Part shown: positions 8,188-16,962 of the stretch, piece after piece
How the letters are laid out: each line of letters begins with the position of its first letter
Position numbering within the stretch: position 1 is the first letter of the stretch
IMG/VR virus record: IMGVR_UViG_3300009132_000309
Coordinates: 1 to 26,036 of that record
Source of the DNA: a virus
Reading direction: 5' to 3' (one strand)
DNA length: 26,036 nucleotides
Program-made: the position numbers and the translations under genes
Notes under the pieces: model-generated
The model's database searches: none
Told to the model about the DNA's origin: nothing
The model's input: the letters and a program-made list of their open reading frames with translations, nothing else

Positions 8188-9167
8188 AAATTACTATTGC
8201 AAGATTACGTTCAAACGTAAAATATAATGGGCCATTAGAAACCGTATTGGATAGTTTTTTTGAGAACTATGTAAGATGGATGAATAACAATCCACAATAT
8301 GAATATGATACTTATAATGTTTCCTTTTATAGTGATGATAGACCCAAGAGAACTCCCGAATCAATTAAAGATGCAGATGTAATAGTAATCCCTAGTGATT
8401 CAGAATTTCGTTATCATGGGGAATTGCAAATGAATCCAAAAGACCTTGCGAAGTCTGAATCTCATATAGATAATATAAGACCATATTTTGAAGGTAAGAA
8501 GGTTATTATGTGGAGATCGGATAGAGGTGATACCGAAGAATTATATAGGACAGAAACTTTAAAGGGTGTTGATTTAGATTCATTTCATACTATTGATGAA
8601 ATAGATTTCTCAGGAAATATTCATGGTATGAAATATCATTTTATACAGACCCTAACAAACCCTCTTGCAGATATGATGGGTAATGAAAAAACTATTGATT
8701 TTGCGTATTGGGGTAGAATGAAACACGGACACGATAGAGAAAAAACTATTCGTAAAATTTATAGGGATAAAGATATTTCCACAGTATTAGTTGGTGGATT
8801 TCCTTCTGGTGTAAAGAGACAGTCTGCATGGATTAAAGATTGGAAACAATTATATCCAATGTTGAAACCTGCTAGATGTACTTTGTGTTTTAATTGGTTA
8901 GACCCAAAAGCTACTACCTCTAGGTATCCCGAAGCTTTATCTATTGGTATGGTGCCGTTTGTTTGGAGAGATTATGATAGCAATAATACATATAACATTG
9001 ATTCATGGCAAAGAGTAAATACCTTTGAGGAATTTAAGGATAAGGTCATGTCTTTGGATGATTCAAAGGTTGACGAGTATAGAGAGAATTATAAGAAAGT
9101 TTTACTTTCAGAGGATCAATATTATGAAAAGTTTAGTGAAATGATGGATGGATTTTTAAATGATTGA
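8184..9167 (+). CDS. Glycosyltransferase-like protein (possible GT-B fold)
   Basis: A 327-residue protein. The N-terminal half alternates strands and helices in a Rossmann-like manner (ADVIVIPSDSE, KVIMWRSDRG). The C-terminal half contains LCFNWLDPKATTSRYPEALS followed by IGMVPFVWRDYD. A conserved Glu (Glu250) in a YPEALSIG setting before a hydrophobic strand is typical of the nucleotide-sugar-binding half of GT-B enzymes. Candidate acceptors are modified DNA bases or phage or host surface proteins; no acceptor can be read from the sequence. It overlaps both neighbours, including 8 bases with the next glycosyltransferase-like gene. Confidence 0.62.
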   Translation: MKITIARLRSNVKYNGPLETVLDSFFENYVRWMNNNPQYEYDTYNVSFYSDDRPKRTPESIKDADVIVIPSDSEFRYHGELQMNPKDLAKSESHIDNIRPYFEGKKVIMWRSDRGDTEELYRTETLKGVDLDSFHTIDEIDFSGNIHGMKYHFIQTLTNPLADMMGNEKTIDFAYWGRMKHGHDREKTIRKIYRDKDISTVLVGGFPSGVKRQSAWIKDWKQLYPMLKPARCTLCFNWLDPKATTSRYPEALSIGMVPFVWRDYDSNNTYNIDSWQRVNTFEEFKDKVMSLDDSKVDEYRENYKKVLLSEDQYYEKFSEMMDGFLND

Positions 9168-9939
9168 TAGAATTTATATTCCAACTTTAGGTAGAAGTCA
9201 TAATCAAATTACATTTGACAATATGACAAAGAACGCACAAGAAATAACTCGACTTGTGGTACAACCTAAAGAACAAGATTTATATCCAAATTATCCAATA
9301 ATTGTTTTACCTGACAATGATATTGGAATTACTGCAACTAGACGTTGGATATATAATTACGCAAGATGTCAAAAATATGGTGTTTTTGATGATGATCTTA
9401 AATTTATTGAAAGAACACCTAATGGGGAGAAATCTAAGAAACCAGTAGATTCGGATGGTTGGGATTACCTTATAAATACTACAAGTGATTGGTTAGATGA
9501 TTTCCCTTTTTCTGGATTTCGTCAAGGAAATTTGCCACCTACAGGAGTTGAGTATATAGATTCTGCTGCTGTTAATTGTGGTTTCTTTTTCAATGATAAT
9601 TTATTACCAAGTGATGAAGAACTTGATTGGTCATTACCTGTATGTGAAGATATACATATGGTTTTACAGTTCTTTAAAATGGGTTTCAATAATCGTGTAT
9701 GGGATCGGTTTGGGTATATAAGTAAAATATTAGTAGAGGGTGGATGTAATGAATGGAGAACTTTAGAACTTATTAATGATACACACGCAAAACTTATTGA
9801 GATGTACCCTAATTATGTTTCATGGAATGGGATTAGAGAAAACGTAATGGGTGGTGATTTTAAAAAGATTAAGATAAAATGGAAAAAGATGTTTACTGAT
9901 AATCAAGGTTCTACATTAGAGAATTTTATAGGGGAATAG
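9160..9939 (+). CDS. GT-A-type glycosyltransferase, TET-associated-like
   Basis: A 259-residue protein with the start IDRIYIPTLGRSHNQITFDN, then TATRRWIYNYA, then a DXD-type metal/sugar-nucleotide motif FDDDL at residues 76-80. This order resembles the TET-associated glycosyltransferase (TAGT) family described in phages that glycosylate modified pyrimidines. A later acidic segment CEDIHMVLQFF may be the catalytic-base region. The start overlaps the previous gene, so the two are probably co-translated. No hydroxymethylase or TET-like gene is visible nearby, so a DNA acceptor is an inference. Confidence 0.68.
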   Translation: MIDRIYIPTLGRSHNQITFDNMTKNAQEITRLVVQPKEQDLYPNYPIIVLPDNDIGITATRRWIYNYARCQKYGVFDDDLKFIERTPNGEKSKKPVDSDGWDYLINTTSDWLDDFPFSGFRQGNLPPTGVEYIDSAAVNCGFFFNDNLLPSDEELDWSLPVCEDIHMVLQFFKMGFNNRVWDRFGYISKILVEGGCNEWRTLELINDTHAKLIEMYPNYVSWNGIRENVMGGDFKKIKIKWKKMFTDNQGSTLENFIGE

Positions 9940-9941
9940 AT

Positions 9942-10313
9942 ATGGCAGATAAACAAGAAGTAAATATTTCAGATTATGATGAATTTGATTTTGGATTTTC
10001 AACTGTTGATGAAGCAGAGGTTGAAGAATTTGAATCAAAAGTTCGATCAAAAGTTGCGGAAGAAAGTGCAAGTATCTCAAATGATCTTGAACAAAAGATT
10101 AATAAACTTTTAGAAATAAGAAGTGGTGATACTTCTAAAGTGCAAGAATTGGAAAAGAAACGTAAGGATGACTTAATAAATGTAGAAAAGATCATTATGC
10201 CATTATTGAGGAATCTACAAAAGAATCCTGACGACATCTATATAAAATGGCCAAATAGGAAGGATGTAATCGAAAAACAAATAAAAAAGATTGTCGCAAT
10301 TACTAGGAGTTAA
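9942..10313 (+). CDS. Conserved T4-like marine phage protein of unknown function
   Basis: A 123-residue protein. The N-terminal 30 residues are acidic with DFGFSTVDEAEVEEFE; the middle is predicted coiled coil (about residues 40-85); the C-terminus reads LLRNLQKNPDDIYIKWPNRK, then KQIKKIVAITRS. This pattern recurs in cyanophage and pelagiphage genomes as a hypothetical protein. It starts two bases after the upstream stop. Function unknown. Confidence 0.75.
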   Translation: MADKQEVNISDYDEFDFGFSTVDEAEVEEFESKVRSKVAEESASISNDLEQKINKLLEIRSGDTSKVQELEKKRKDDLINVEKIIMPLLRNLQKNPDDIYIKWPNRKDVIEKQIKKIVAITRS

Positions 10314-10317
10314 TCTT

Positions 10318-10644
10318 ATGGACTTTGTAACTATTACTAATGATGCAGATTTACAAGTGAAAACTTTGTTAAATTCGTTACCTGATGATGTTGGGTTACG
10401 ACTCGCAGTAAAAGGTGGTGGTTGTTCGGGTTTGTCTTATGATTTACAATTTGGTAATGAAGAAGAAAATGATACTATCTTGGAAAAGGATGGTTATAGT
10501 GTTTACATAGATCAAAAGAGTATGATCTATCTTAAAGGAATGTCCTTAGACTTTGATTCAAGTTTACAAGGAAAGGGTTTTGTTTTTGTTAATCCCAATG
10601 CAACTCAAACTTGTGGTTGTGGGGAGAGTTTTTCAATGACTTAA
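10318..10644 (+). CDS. A-type iron-sulfur carrier protein (IscA/ErpA/HesB family)
   Basis: A 108-residue protein with the three conserved Cys of A-type carriers: Cys36 in GGGCSGLSY and Cys99/Cys101 in QTCGCGESF near the C-terminus. These proteins deliver Fe-S clusters to apo-proteins. ATG 10318 with an AGGAG about 7 bases upstream is chosen over 10291. Such carriers occur in T4-like cyanophages. Here it lies about 1.7 kb before a 2[4Fe-4S] ferredoxin and next to redox genes, which could be its clients (inference). Confidence 0.92.
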   Translation: MDFVTITNDADLQVKTLLNSLPDDVGLRLAVKGGGCSGLSYDLQFGNEEENDTILEKDGYSVYIDQKSMIYLKGMSLDFDSSLQGKGFVFVNPNATQTCGCGESFSMT

Positions 10645-10658
10645 ATAAGGAGTTTATT

Positions 10659-10843
10659 ATGTCTATTTTATTAATGATTGTTGGATTGACGTTTGGTTCT
10701 TATTTAATCGAACCAGACTTGTTTAAAGAAGAAACCTATGTTGCAATATCTAAACATGAAACATTAAAACAATGTAAAGTAGTACAAAAAGAAAAACAAA
10801 TATGTGTTGGTGATGAACCATCCTTTTTATATGTAAGGAGTGA

Positions 10844-10847
<4 letters not shown>
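10659..10847 (+). CDS. Small protein with N-terminal hydrophobic segment
   Basis: A 62-residue protein starting at ATG 10659, with an AAGGAG about 5 bases upstream; the ATG in the same frame at 10611 lies inside the previous gene. Residues 2-14 are hydrophobic (SILLMIVGLTFGS), followed by a charged region with two Cys (QCKVVQKEKQIC) that could form a disulfide after export. Its stop overlaps the start of the aldehyde dehydrogenase gene. No family is recognised. Confidence 0.6.
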
Positions 10848-12664
<1,817 letters not shown>

Positions 12665-12665
<1 letters not shown>

Positions 12666-12856
12666 TGTTCTTTAAAACTATTATAATTGTATTGATGTTG
12701 TCGGGTGGCAAAGCTTATGTTGATGTTCCATACAAGGGTTATCCTGATATTAAAGCTTTATTTTTGAACGAATATCATTGTGAAGAAGTTAAAACTAACA
12801 ACGAACAATGTGTTCGTATCAATAAAGAATATGTAGGTTTAATAGAAAGGAAATAA
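12665..12856 (+). CDS. Small exported protein of unknown function
   Basis: A 63-residue protein with a hydrophobic N-terminus (FFKTIIIVLMLSGGKAYVD) that looks like a short signal sequence with cleavage near residues 17-18. The mature part has two Cys. The ATG overlaps the last base of the ferredoxin stop. It precedes the first 2OG oxygenase by one base. No family is recognised. Confidence 0.6.
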
Positions 12857-12857
12857 A

Positions 12858-13682
12858 ATGACTGATTATTATTTAGATAATCCTGACCATCCTTTGAATG
12901 GAAAGTTCCGTTCTGAAAAGGATTGGGGAACTGATATTTTTGCAATTAATTTTAATTTACCAGAAGAAACTAGGTATAGTTTAATTAAAACTATTGCGAA
13001 ACACGCATATCAGGAATATGATGATTATAGACCTGATGGTAGGAATAGTGGATATTCCAGTAGACATCATTATAATATGTTTGGAACGCCTGAATGGAAA
13101 AGTGATGTTAACGATTATAAAGAAATTGCGAATGAGTTAATTCGTTATTATGTTGCAAATGCTTGGGATGTTGAAGATGTTGAGAATATGGTTATAAAAG
13201 CTAAATGTTTTGGTAATATTCAAACATACGGTCAACGTACTTATCCACACTATCATCATGGTTTTGATGGTGTTTTGATAACTTATCTTACAGTTGGTGA
13301 AGAATTTACAATTAGTAAGGAATGTATGGATAATGGTGATTGGGATAATTTTGTAGGTGTTTTAGAAAAACCCGAAATAAAAGAAGGTTATGCAAGTATT
13401 AATGTGAATGATATGATGAACGCACAAACATTTAGACCCCCAAGTACACATCCTAAAGAATTTGAAAAAGGTGGAAATATGTTGTTACTAGACCCACTAT
13501 CTAGGTCATATCCCTATAATAGAAAAGCAAGAGCAATTACACCAGAAAACGGATTGAGTGTATTACATCCAGGCTATTTGTACCATGAATCGAATACTTA
13601 TACTGGTGCTGGGATTCGTGTAGCAATTATTATTAATTTTAATGTACACAATAGTTCCGCAGACTCATTGACTGACTTATGA
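12858..13682 (+). CDS. 2-oxoglutarate/Fe(II)-dependent oxygenase-like protein
   Basis: A 274-residue protein with a double-stranded beta-helix signature: a putative Fe-ligand pair HGFD (His134, Asp137) in YPHYHHGFDGVLITY, and a distal His243 followed by Arg254 in GIRVAIIINF, where Arg would bind 2-oxoglutarate. Such oxygenases hydroxylate proteins, nucleic acids or small molecules; the substrate is unknown. It overlaps the next oxygenase gene by four bases (ATGA), so the two probably act together. T4-like marine phages often carry several of these enzymes. Confidence 0.75.
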   Translation: MTDYYLDNPDHPLNGKFRSEKDWGTDIFAINFNLPEETRYSLIKTIAKHAYQEYDDYRPDGRNSGYSSRHHYNMFGTPEWKSDVNDYKEIANELIRYYVANAWDVEDVENMVIKAKCFGNIQTYGQRTYPHYHHGFDGVLITYLTVGEEFTISKECMDNGDWDNFVGVLEKPEIKEGYASINVNDMMNAQTFRPPSTHPKEFEKGGNMLLLDPLSRSYPYNRKARAITPENGLSVLHPGYLYHESNTYTGAGIRVAIIINFNVHNSSADSLTDL

Positions 13683-14308
13683 ACACAAATTTGATTAAAC
13701 TTTTTCCTACAACGATTTCGATAACAGAAAACTTTTTAACGAATGATGAGTTAGAATTTCTTTTGAAAGTGGTGAGAGATTTAGAGACTGATAAACATGA
13801 GGTAATATTAGGAAAAGGTGTTTCAAGTAATACTGTTAAGGATTACTTTCCATTTGGTCGTGGGGTGAAAGATAAGTTAGTAGAAAAAATAAATGAGTAT
13901 ACAGATACTATGGGTTTGTATAGAGTGTCGATAGATAATTCTTGGTTTAATATACAATACCCTGATAGTCATTTAGAGATTCACAATCATCCAAATTCAA
14001 AAGTTTCTGGTGCATTGTACTTGAAGATTGATGAAAAAAGTAGTGAACTTGTTTTCCATGATGCACATCCATATCATACTTGGAGAGAACATACTACCAA
14101 TAATAATTATAATGGTGATAAGTGTTCAATAAAACCAAGTGTCGGTATGTTAGTTTTATTTCCATCTTGGTTAAAACATTCGAGTAATATTAATAAATCT
14201 AGTGAAAGAATTGTTATTAGTTTTAATACAAATGATTTGGACTTGCCATTAGTTCAATATAGAACTTTACCTGGCGAAAGAATGAAAACTAAGAATTTTC
14301 AAAAATGA
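13679..14308 (+). CDS. 2OG-Fe(II) oxygenase family protein (2OG-FeII_Oxy_5-like)
   Basis: A 209-residue protein with the pattern of the short 2OG oxygenases of marine phages: SWFNIQYPDSHLEIHNHP (His102/His104), SGALYLK, a distal His167 in FPSWLKHSSN, and Arg177 in ERIVISFN. The His/His and Arg spacing fits an Fe(II)/2OG site. The N-terminus LIKLFPTTISI is typical of this group. It overlaps the preceding oxygenase and ends three bases before tRNA-Thr. The substrate is unknown. Confidence 0.85.
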   Translation: MNTNLIKLFPTTISITENFLTNDELEFLLKVVRDLETDKHEVILGKGVSSNTVKDYFPFGRGVKDKLVEKINEYTDTMGLYRVSIDNSWFNIQYPDSHLEIHNHPNSKVSGALYLKIDEKSSELVFHDAHPYHTWREHTTNNNYNGDKCSIKPSVGMLVLFPSWLKHSSNINKSSERIVISFNTNDLDLPLVQYRTLPGERMKTKNFQK

Positions 14309-14311
14309 TTT

Positions 14312-14387
14312 GCCCTCGTAGCTCAGTTGATAGAGCACCTGATTTGTAATCAGGATGTCGGGAGTTTGAACCTCTCCGAGGGCTCCA
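14312..14387 (+). tRNA. tRNA-Thr (anticodon TGT)
   Basis: The cloverleaf reads directly: acceptor GCCCTCG (14312-14318) pairs with CGAGGGC (14377-14383); D stem GCTC/GAGC; anticodon stem CCTGA/TCAGG with loop TTTGTAA, giving anticodon TGT for ACA codons; T stem GGGAG/CTCTC. CCA is encoded. The T loop reads TTTGAAC, with T where C56 is almost invariant. It sits three bases after an oxygenase gene, inside the + strand operon. Confidence 0.93.
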
Positions 14388-14400
14388 AAAAGGAGAAAAA

Positions 14401-14772
14401 ATGAAAGTTAATCATGTAACCCATACACCACAGTCTTTTAATTCTCTACACGGTAAACAATATCCTAGACCATACGATAATGTAATGTTATATTGTCGTT
14501 ATTGTCAAACAAGGATAGAGATTAAAGTTTATCACCCTACCGCACAACTGGAACATTACCAGTTAATCAACCTACCAGAAAGAATTGCAAAACATATGGA
14601 AGATCGTAAGGTACATTGTAAAACTTGTGATAAGGATTTTCTTCTTGAGAAACAACATAAGGAAGAAAAGTTTGACTTTCATTTAAAATTAGACTGTTCT
14701 AATATGTCGGGTGGAATGGAAGAATGGTACGAAGATTCTATTCCAAAATACTCTAATGATACTTACGCATGA
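14401..14772 (+). CDS. Zinc-ribbon-like protein of unknown function
   Basis: A 123-residue protein with two CxxC pairs, CRYC at residues 32-35 and CKTC at about 78-81, spaced as in a zinc ribbon. The region between has several aromatic residues. The rest is not recognised. An AAGGAG precedes the ATG, 13 bases after the tRNA. Its stop overlaps the next gene (ATGA), coupling it to the SbmA-like transporter. Confidence 0.68.
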   Translation: MKVNHVTHTPQSFNSLHGKQYPRPYDNVMLYCRYCQTRIEIKVYHPTAQLEHYQLINLPERIAKHMEDRKVHCKTCDKDFLLEKQHKEEKFDFHLKLDCSNMSGGMEEWYEDSIPKYSNDTYA

Positions 14773-15782
14773 TAAAATCTTTCTTTGCAAGTAAAAAATG
14801 GGCATTATGGGCATATGGTGGTTTATTGTTCATATTGGTATCTATGTGGGCACAAGTATCACTTACTGTTGCAATCAATGAATGGTATGGTGGGTTCTAT
14901 GATCTCATGCAAAAGTCAGGTGAGTATGTTAATAACCCACAAGTCGGGATAGATTTATTTTATGAAAGGTTAATATCATTTGACCTAGAGGATAAGTCAT
15001 TCTTTATGCTTGCAATGCCATTCATGCTTATTCAAACTTTTACTGATTATTTTATAAGATGGTATGGTTTACGCTGGAGAGAATCTTTGACATTTTACTA
15101 TATGCCACAATGGATGAATGTTGAGGAAGAAATTGAAGGTGCATCACAGAGAATACAAGAAGATATAAAACGATTCATAATGATACTAGAAAATCTTGGT
15201 GTCAACCTTATTCGTACTGTAATGGTTTTGATTGCATTTATTCCTTTGTTGCATGGATTAAGTGAAAAAGTAATTATTCCTTATTATGGGAGATTTGACG
15301 GAAGTTTGGTTTGGATTGCATTTGGAATATCCATTGGTGGATTGATTATTACATGGATTGTGGGTTCAAAACTCCCAGGCCTTGAATATAACAATCAGAA
15401 GGTTGAAGCTGCATTTCGTAAAGAATTGGTATTTGCAGAGGATGATAAAAAGAATTACGCAAAACCTGATACGATACTGGAATTGTTTACTGGTATCAGA
15501 ATTAATTATCAGAGACTATTTAATCATTATGGATATACCGAAGGATGGATAAATGCATATAATCAATTTATGGTTATAGTTCCTTACCTATTAGTTGGTT
15601 CGGGATTGTTTACAAAATTAATTACACTTGGGGTTGTAGTTCAAGTTTCTAATGCGTTTGGTAAAGTACATGAAGGACTCGCATTTTTCCTGTTTCGTTG
15701 GGTTTTGATAACTGAATTCCGATCCATATATAAGAGATTATCCGAATTTGAGGGGAATTTAAGACGATTTAAGACCAAATAA
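14769..15782 (+). CDS. SbmA/BacA-like inner-membrane peptide transporter
   Basis: A 337-residue membrane protein. Signature segments match SbmA/BacA proteins: KKWALWAYGG at residues 10-18, VAINEWYGGFYDLMQ at 34-48, YGLRWRESLTFYYMPQW at 99-115, and EGASQRIQEDIKRF at 123-136. Several transmembrane helices are visible (about 13-35, 78-98, 140-162, 178-199). SbmA/BacA import antimicrobial peptides and other peptides using the proton gradient and lack an ATPase domain. E. coli SbmA is about 400 residues, so this copy is shorter. It is very unusual in a phage. Its stop is followed by a hairpin that ends the transcript. Confidence 0.9.
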   Translation: MIKSFFASKKWALWAYGGLLFILVSMWAQVSLTVAINEWYGGFYDLMQKSGEYVNNPQVGIDLFYERLISFDLEDKSFFMLAMPFMLIQTFTDYFIRWYGLRWRESLTFYYMPQWMNVEEEIEGASQRIQEDIKRFIMILENLGVNLIRTVMVLIAFIPLLHGLSEKVIIPYYGRFDGSLVWIAFGISIGGLIITWIVGSKLPGLEYNNQKVEAAFRKELVFAEDDKKNYAKPDTILELFTGIRINYQRLFNHYGYTEGWINAYNQFMVIVPYLLVGSGLFTKLITLGVVVQVSNAFGKVHEGLAFFLFRWVLITEFRSIYKRLSEFEGNLRRFKTK

Positions 15783-15848
15783 TGGCGTGGCGAATACCCT
15801 AGTAAGGCATTAATAATTTAACCTCAAATCGACTCTGAGAGAGTCAAA

Positions 15849-15896
15849 AAGTCCTTTAGAATCAATAACTTATAACCCATTGATTTTAAAGGATTT
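15849..15896 (+). terminator. Strong hairpin, probable terminator after the transporter gene
   Basis: An 18-base-pair stem joins 15849-15866 to 15879-15896, with G-U wobbles at two positions and a 12-base loop. It is flanked by an A run upstream and a T-rich stretch (ATTTAACTTTT) downstream. A second short hairpin GACTC/GAGTC lies at 15831-15845. It separates the transporter from the promoter 5 bases further on. Confidence 0.6.
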
Positions 15897-15901
15897 AACT
15901 T

Positions 15902-15934
15902 TTCCTTACATTCCTGACCTTTTTTTGGTATATT
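15902..15934 (+). promoter_or_regulatory. Sigma70-type promoter, second copy
   Basis: TTACAT (15906-15911), 17 bases with seven T and GG, then TATATT (15929-15934). It is the near-twin of 6488-6520. The start of transcription is expected near 15941, about 24 bases before the first gene, which has a TTGGAGC ribosome site. Confidence 0.62.
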
Positions 15935-15964
15935 ATTAACAGAATATTAAAATTGGAGCAAATT

Positions 15965-16081
15965 ATGGAATCTATTTTTAAGATGATTACTGGAATATTC
16001 TTTGTAACATTTGTACTTTGTTATTTCCTTGCGGCTGTATTTGCACCATTTGGTATTGTTTGGTTAGTCCTTGCACATTAA
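15965..16081 (+). CDS. Tiny membrane protein (38 residues)
   Basis: ATG 15965 with a GGAG about 7 bases upstream opens a 38-codon frame (MESIFKMITGIFFVTF...) ending at TAA 16079-16081. Nearly the whole peptide is a hydrophobic helix with a Cys, consistent with a single-pass membrane peptide. It is the first gene after the promoter. No family is recognised. Confidence 0.5.
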   Translation: MESIFKMITGIFFVTFVLCYFLAAVFAPFGIVWLVLAH

Positions 16082-16097
16082 TAAGTGGAGTTGAAAA

Positions 16098-16277
16098 ATG
16101 AAGAAACTTTTTAAAGTTGGGAAGGAATACTTTGAAAAAAAGTCTGATGCAAAATTATATCGGAATAAGTTAGAGGGTTATACTCCTACTCCCGATAAAG
16201 ACGGAAAGTACCCTGACCACAAATGGAAGTATGAGATTAAACGTGGCCCAGACCATTGGAAAGGGGAATCAAAATGA
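16098..16277 (+). CDS. Small basic hypothetical protein (59 residues)
   Basis: ATG 16098 follows a GTGGAG ribosome site and opens a 59-codon frame (MKKLFKVGKEYFEKKSDAKL...) that ends in a TGA overlapping the start of the dNMP kinase gene (ATGA). It is rich in Lys and aromatic residues with a repeated KYPDHKWKYE-like segment near the end. No family is recognised. Confidence 0.55.
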   Translation: MKKLFKVGKEYFEKKSDAKLYRNKLEGYTPTPDKDGKYPDHKWKYEIKRGPDHWKGESK

Positions 16278-16855
16278 AACCATTTCCTATTTGCGGTTGG
16301 GTAAATCAAAATGGTGATCCTGCTATTATTGGGTTTGCAGGAAAAGCAAGAAGTGGTAAAGATACTGCTGGAAAATATCTAGTAGATACTTATCAGTTTC
16401 AACATTATTATTTCGCAAAACCTCTTAAAGAGGGTGTGAATAAAATGTTCAATCTTACCGAAGAACAGATAAAGAACAAAGAGAAGGTTGTAGAGCCTTG
16501 GGGTAAGTCTCCAAGAGAACTTTATCAGTTATTGGGTACAGACGTTGCAAGAAAGATTGACCCGAATGTTTGGATAAAAAATGCAGAAATGTTTCTAAAG
16601 AGATGTTCTGGATTTTCTGTTGCGATTACTGACGTTAGGTTCGCAAACGAAGCAAAATGGATTCGGGATAAAGGTGGTGTCGTTGTATTTCTTACAAGTG
16701 AGACAAGAGGTATAACAGACCATACAAGTCATGCATCTGAAAACGGTTTAACTGGTGATGATGTTGATGTTGTTATTCAGAATGATGGTACAATCGCTGG
16801 TCTTTATGCACAATTAGAAGGTTTAAGGAGTGAACAAAATGAAGTCATGCAGTAA
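16274..16855 (+). CDS. Deoxynucleoside monophosphate kinase (T4 gene 1 type)
   Basis: A 193-residue P-loop kinase that would phosphorylate dNMPs for DNA synthesis. The Walker A motif GFAGKARSGKDT is at residues 20-31; FAKPLKEGVNKMF and YQLLGTDVARKIDP are typical substrate-binding segments; TDVRFANEAKWI at 119-130 matches the conserved DVRF motif of phage dNMP kinases. I start at ATG 16274 because it has AAGGGG about 8 bases upstream and overlaps the previous stop. The start at 16256 would add six residues. Confidence 0.9.
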   Translation: MKPFPICGWVNQNGDPAIIGFAGKARSGKDTAGKYLVDTYQFQHYYFAKPLKEGVNKMFNLTEEQIKNKEKVVEPWGKSPRELYQLLGTDVARKIDPNVWIKNAEMFLKRCSGFSVAITDVRFANEAKWIRDKGGVVVFLTSETRGITDHTSHASENGLTGDDVDVVIQNDGTIAGLYAQLEGLRSEQNEVMQ

Positions 16856-16946
16856 ATTTGAAACAGTTTGTTGGTTTGCACTAGGAGTTGTTTGTGCAAT
16901 ATGTTTGATATTCGCATTTCAAGGAGTTGCGGATTTACTTTATTAA
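16839..16946 (+). CDS. Tiny membrane protein (35 residues)
   Basis: ATG 16839 has AAGGAG (16825-16830) 8 bases upstream and opens a 35-codon frame overlapping the end of the dNMP kinase gene, ending at 16944-16946. MKSCSKFETVCWFALGVVCA then a hydrophobic stretch suggests a single membrane helix. It is followed by a GGAG and the outer-membrane protein gene. No family is recognised. Confidence 0.5.
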   Translation: MKSCSKFETVCWFALGVVCAICLIFAFQGVADLLY

Positions 16947-16962
16947 TTAGGAGTGTTTTACA

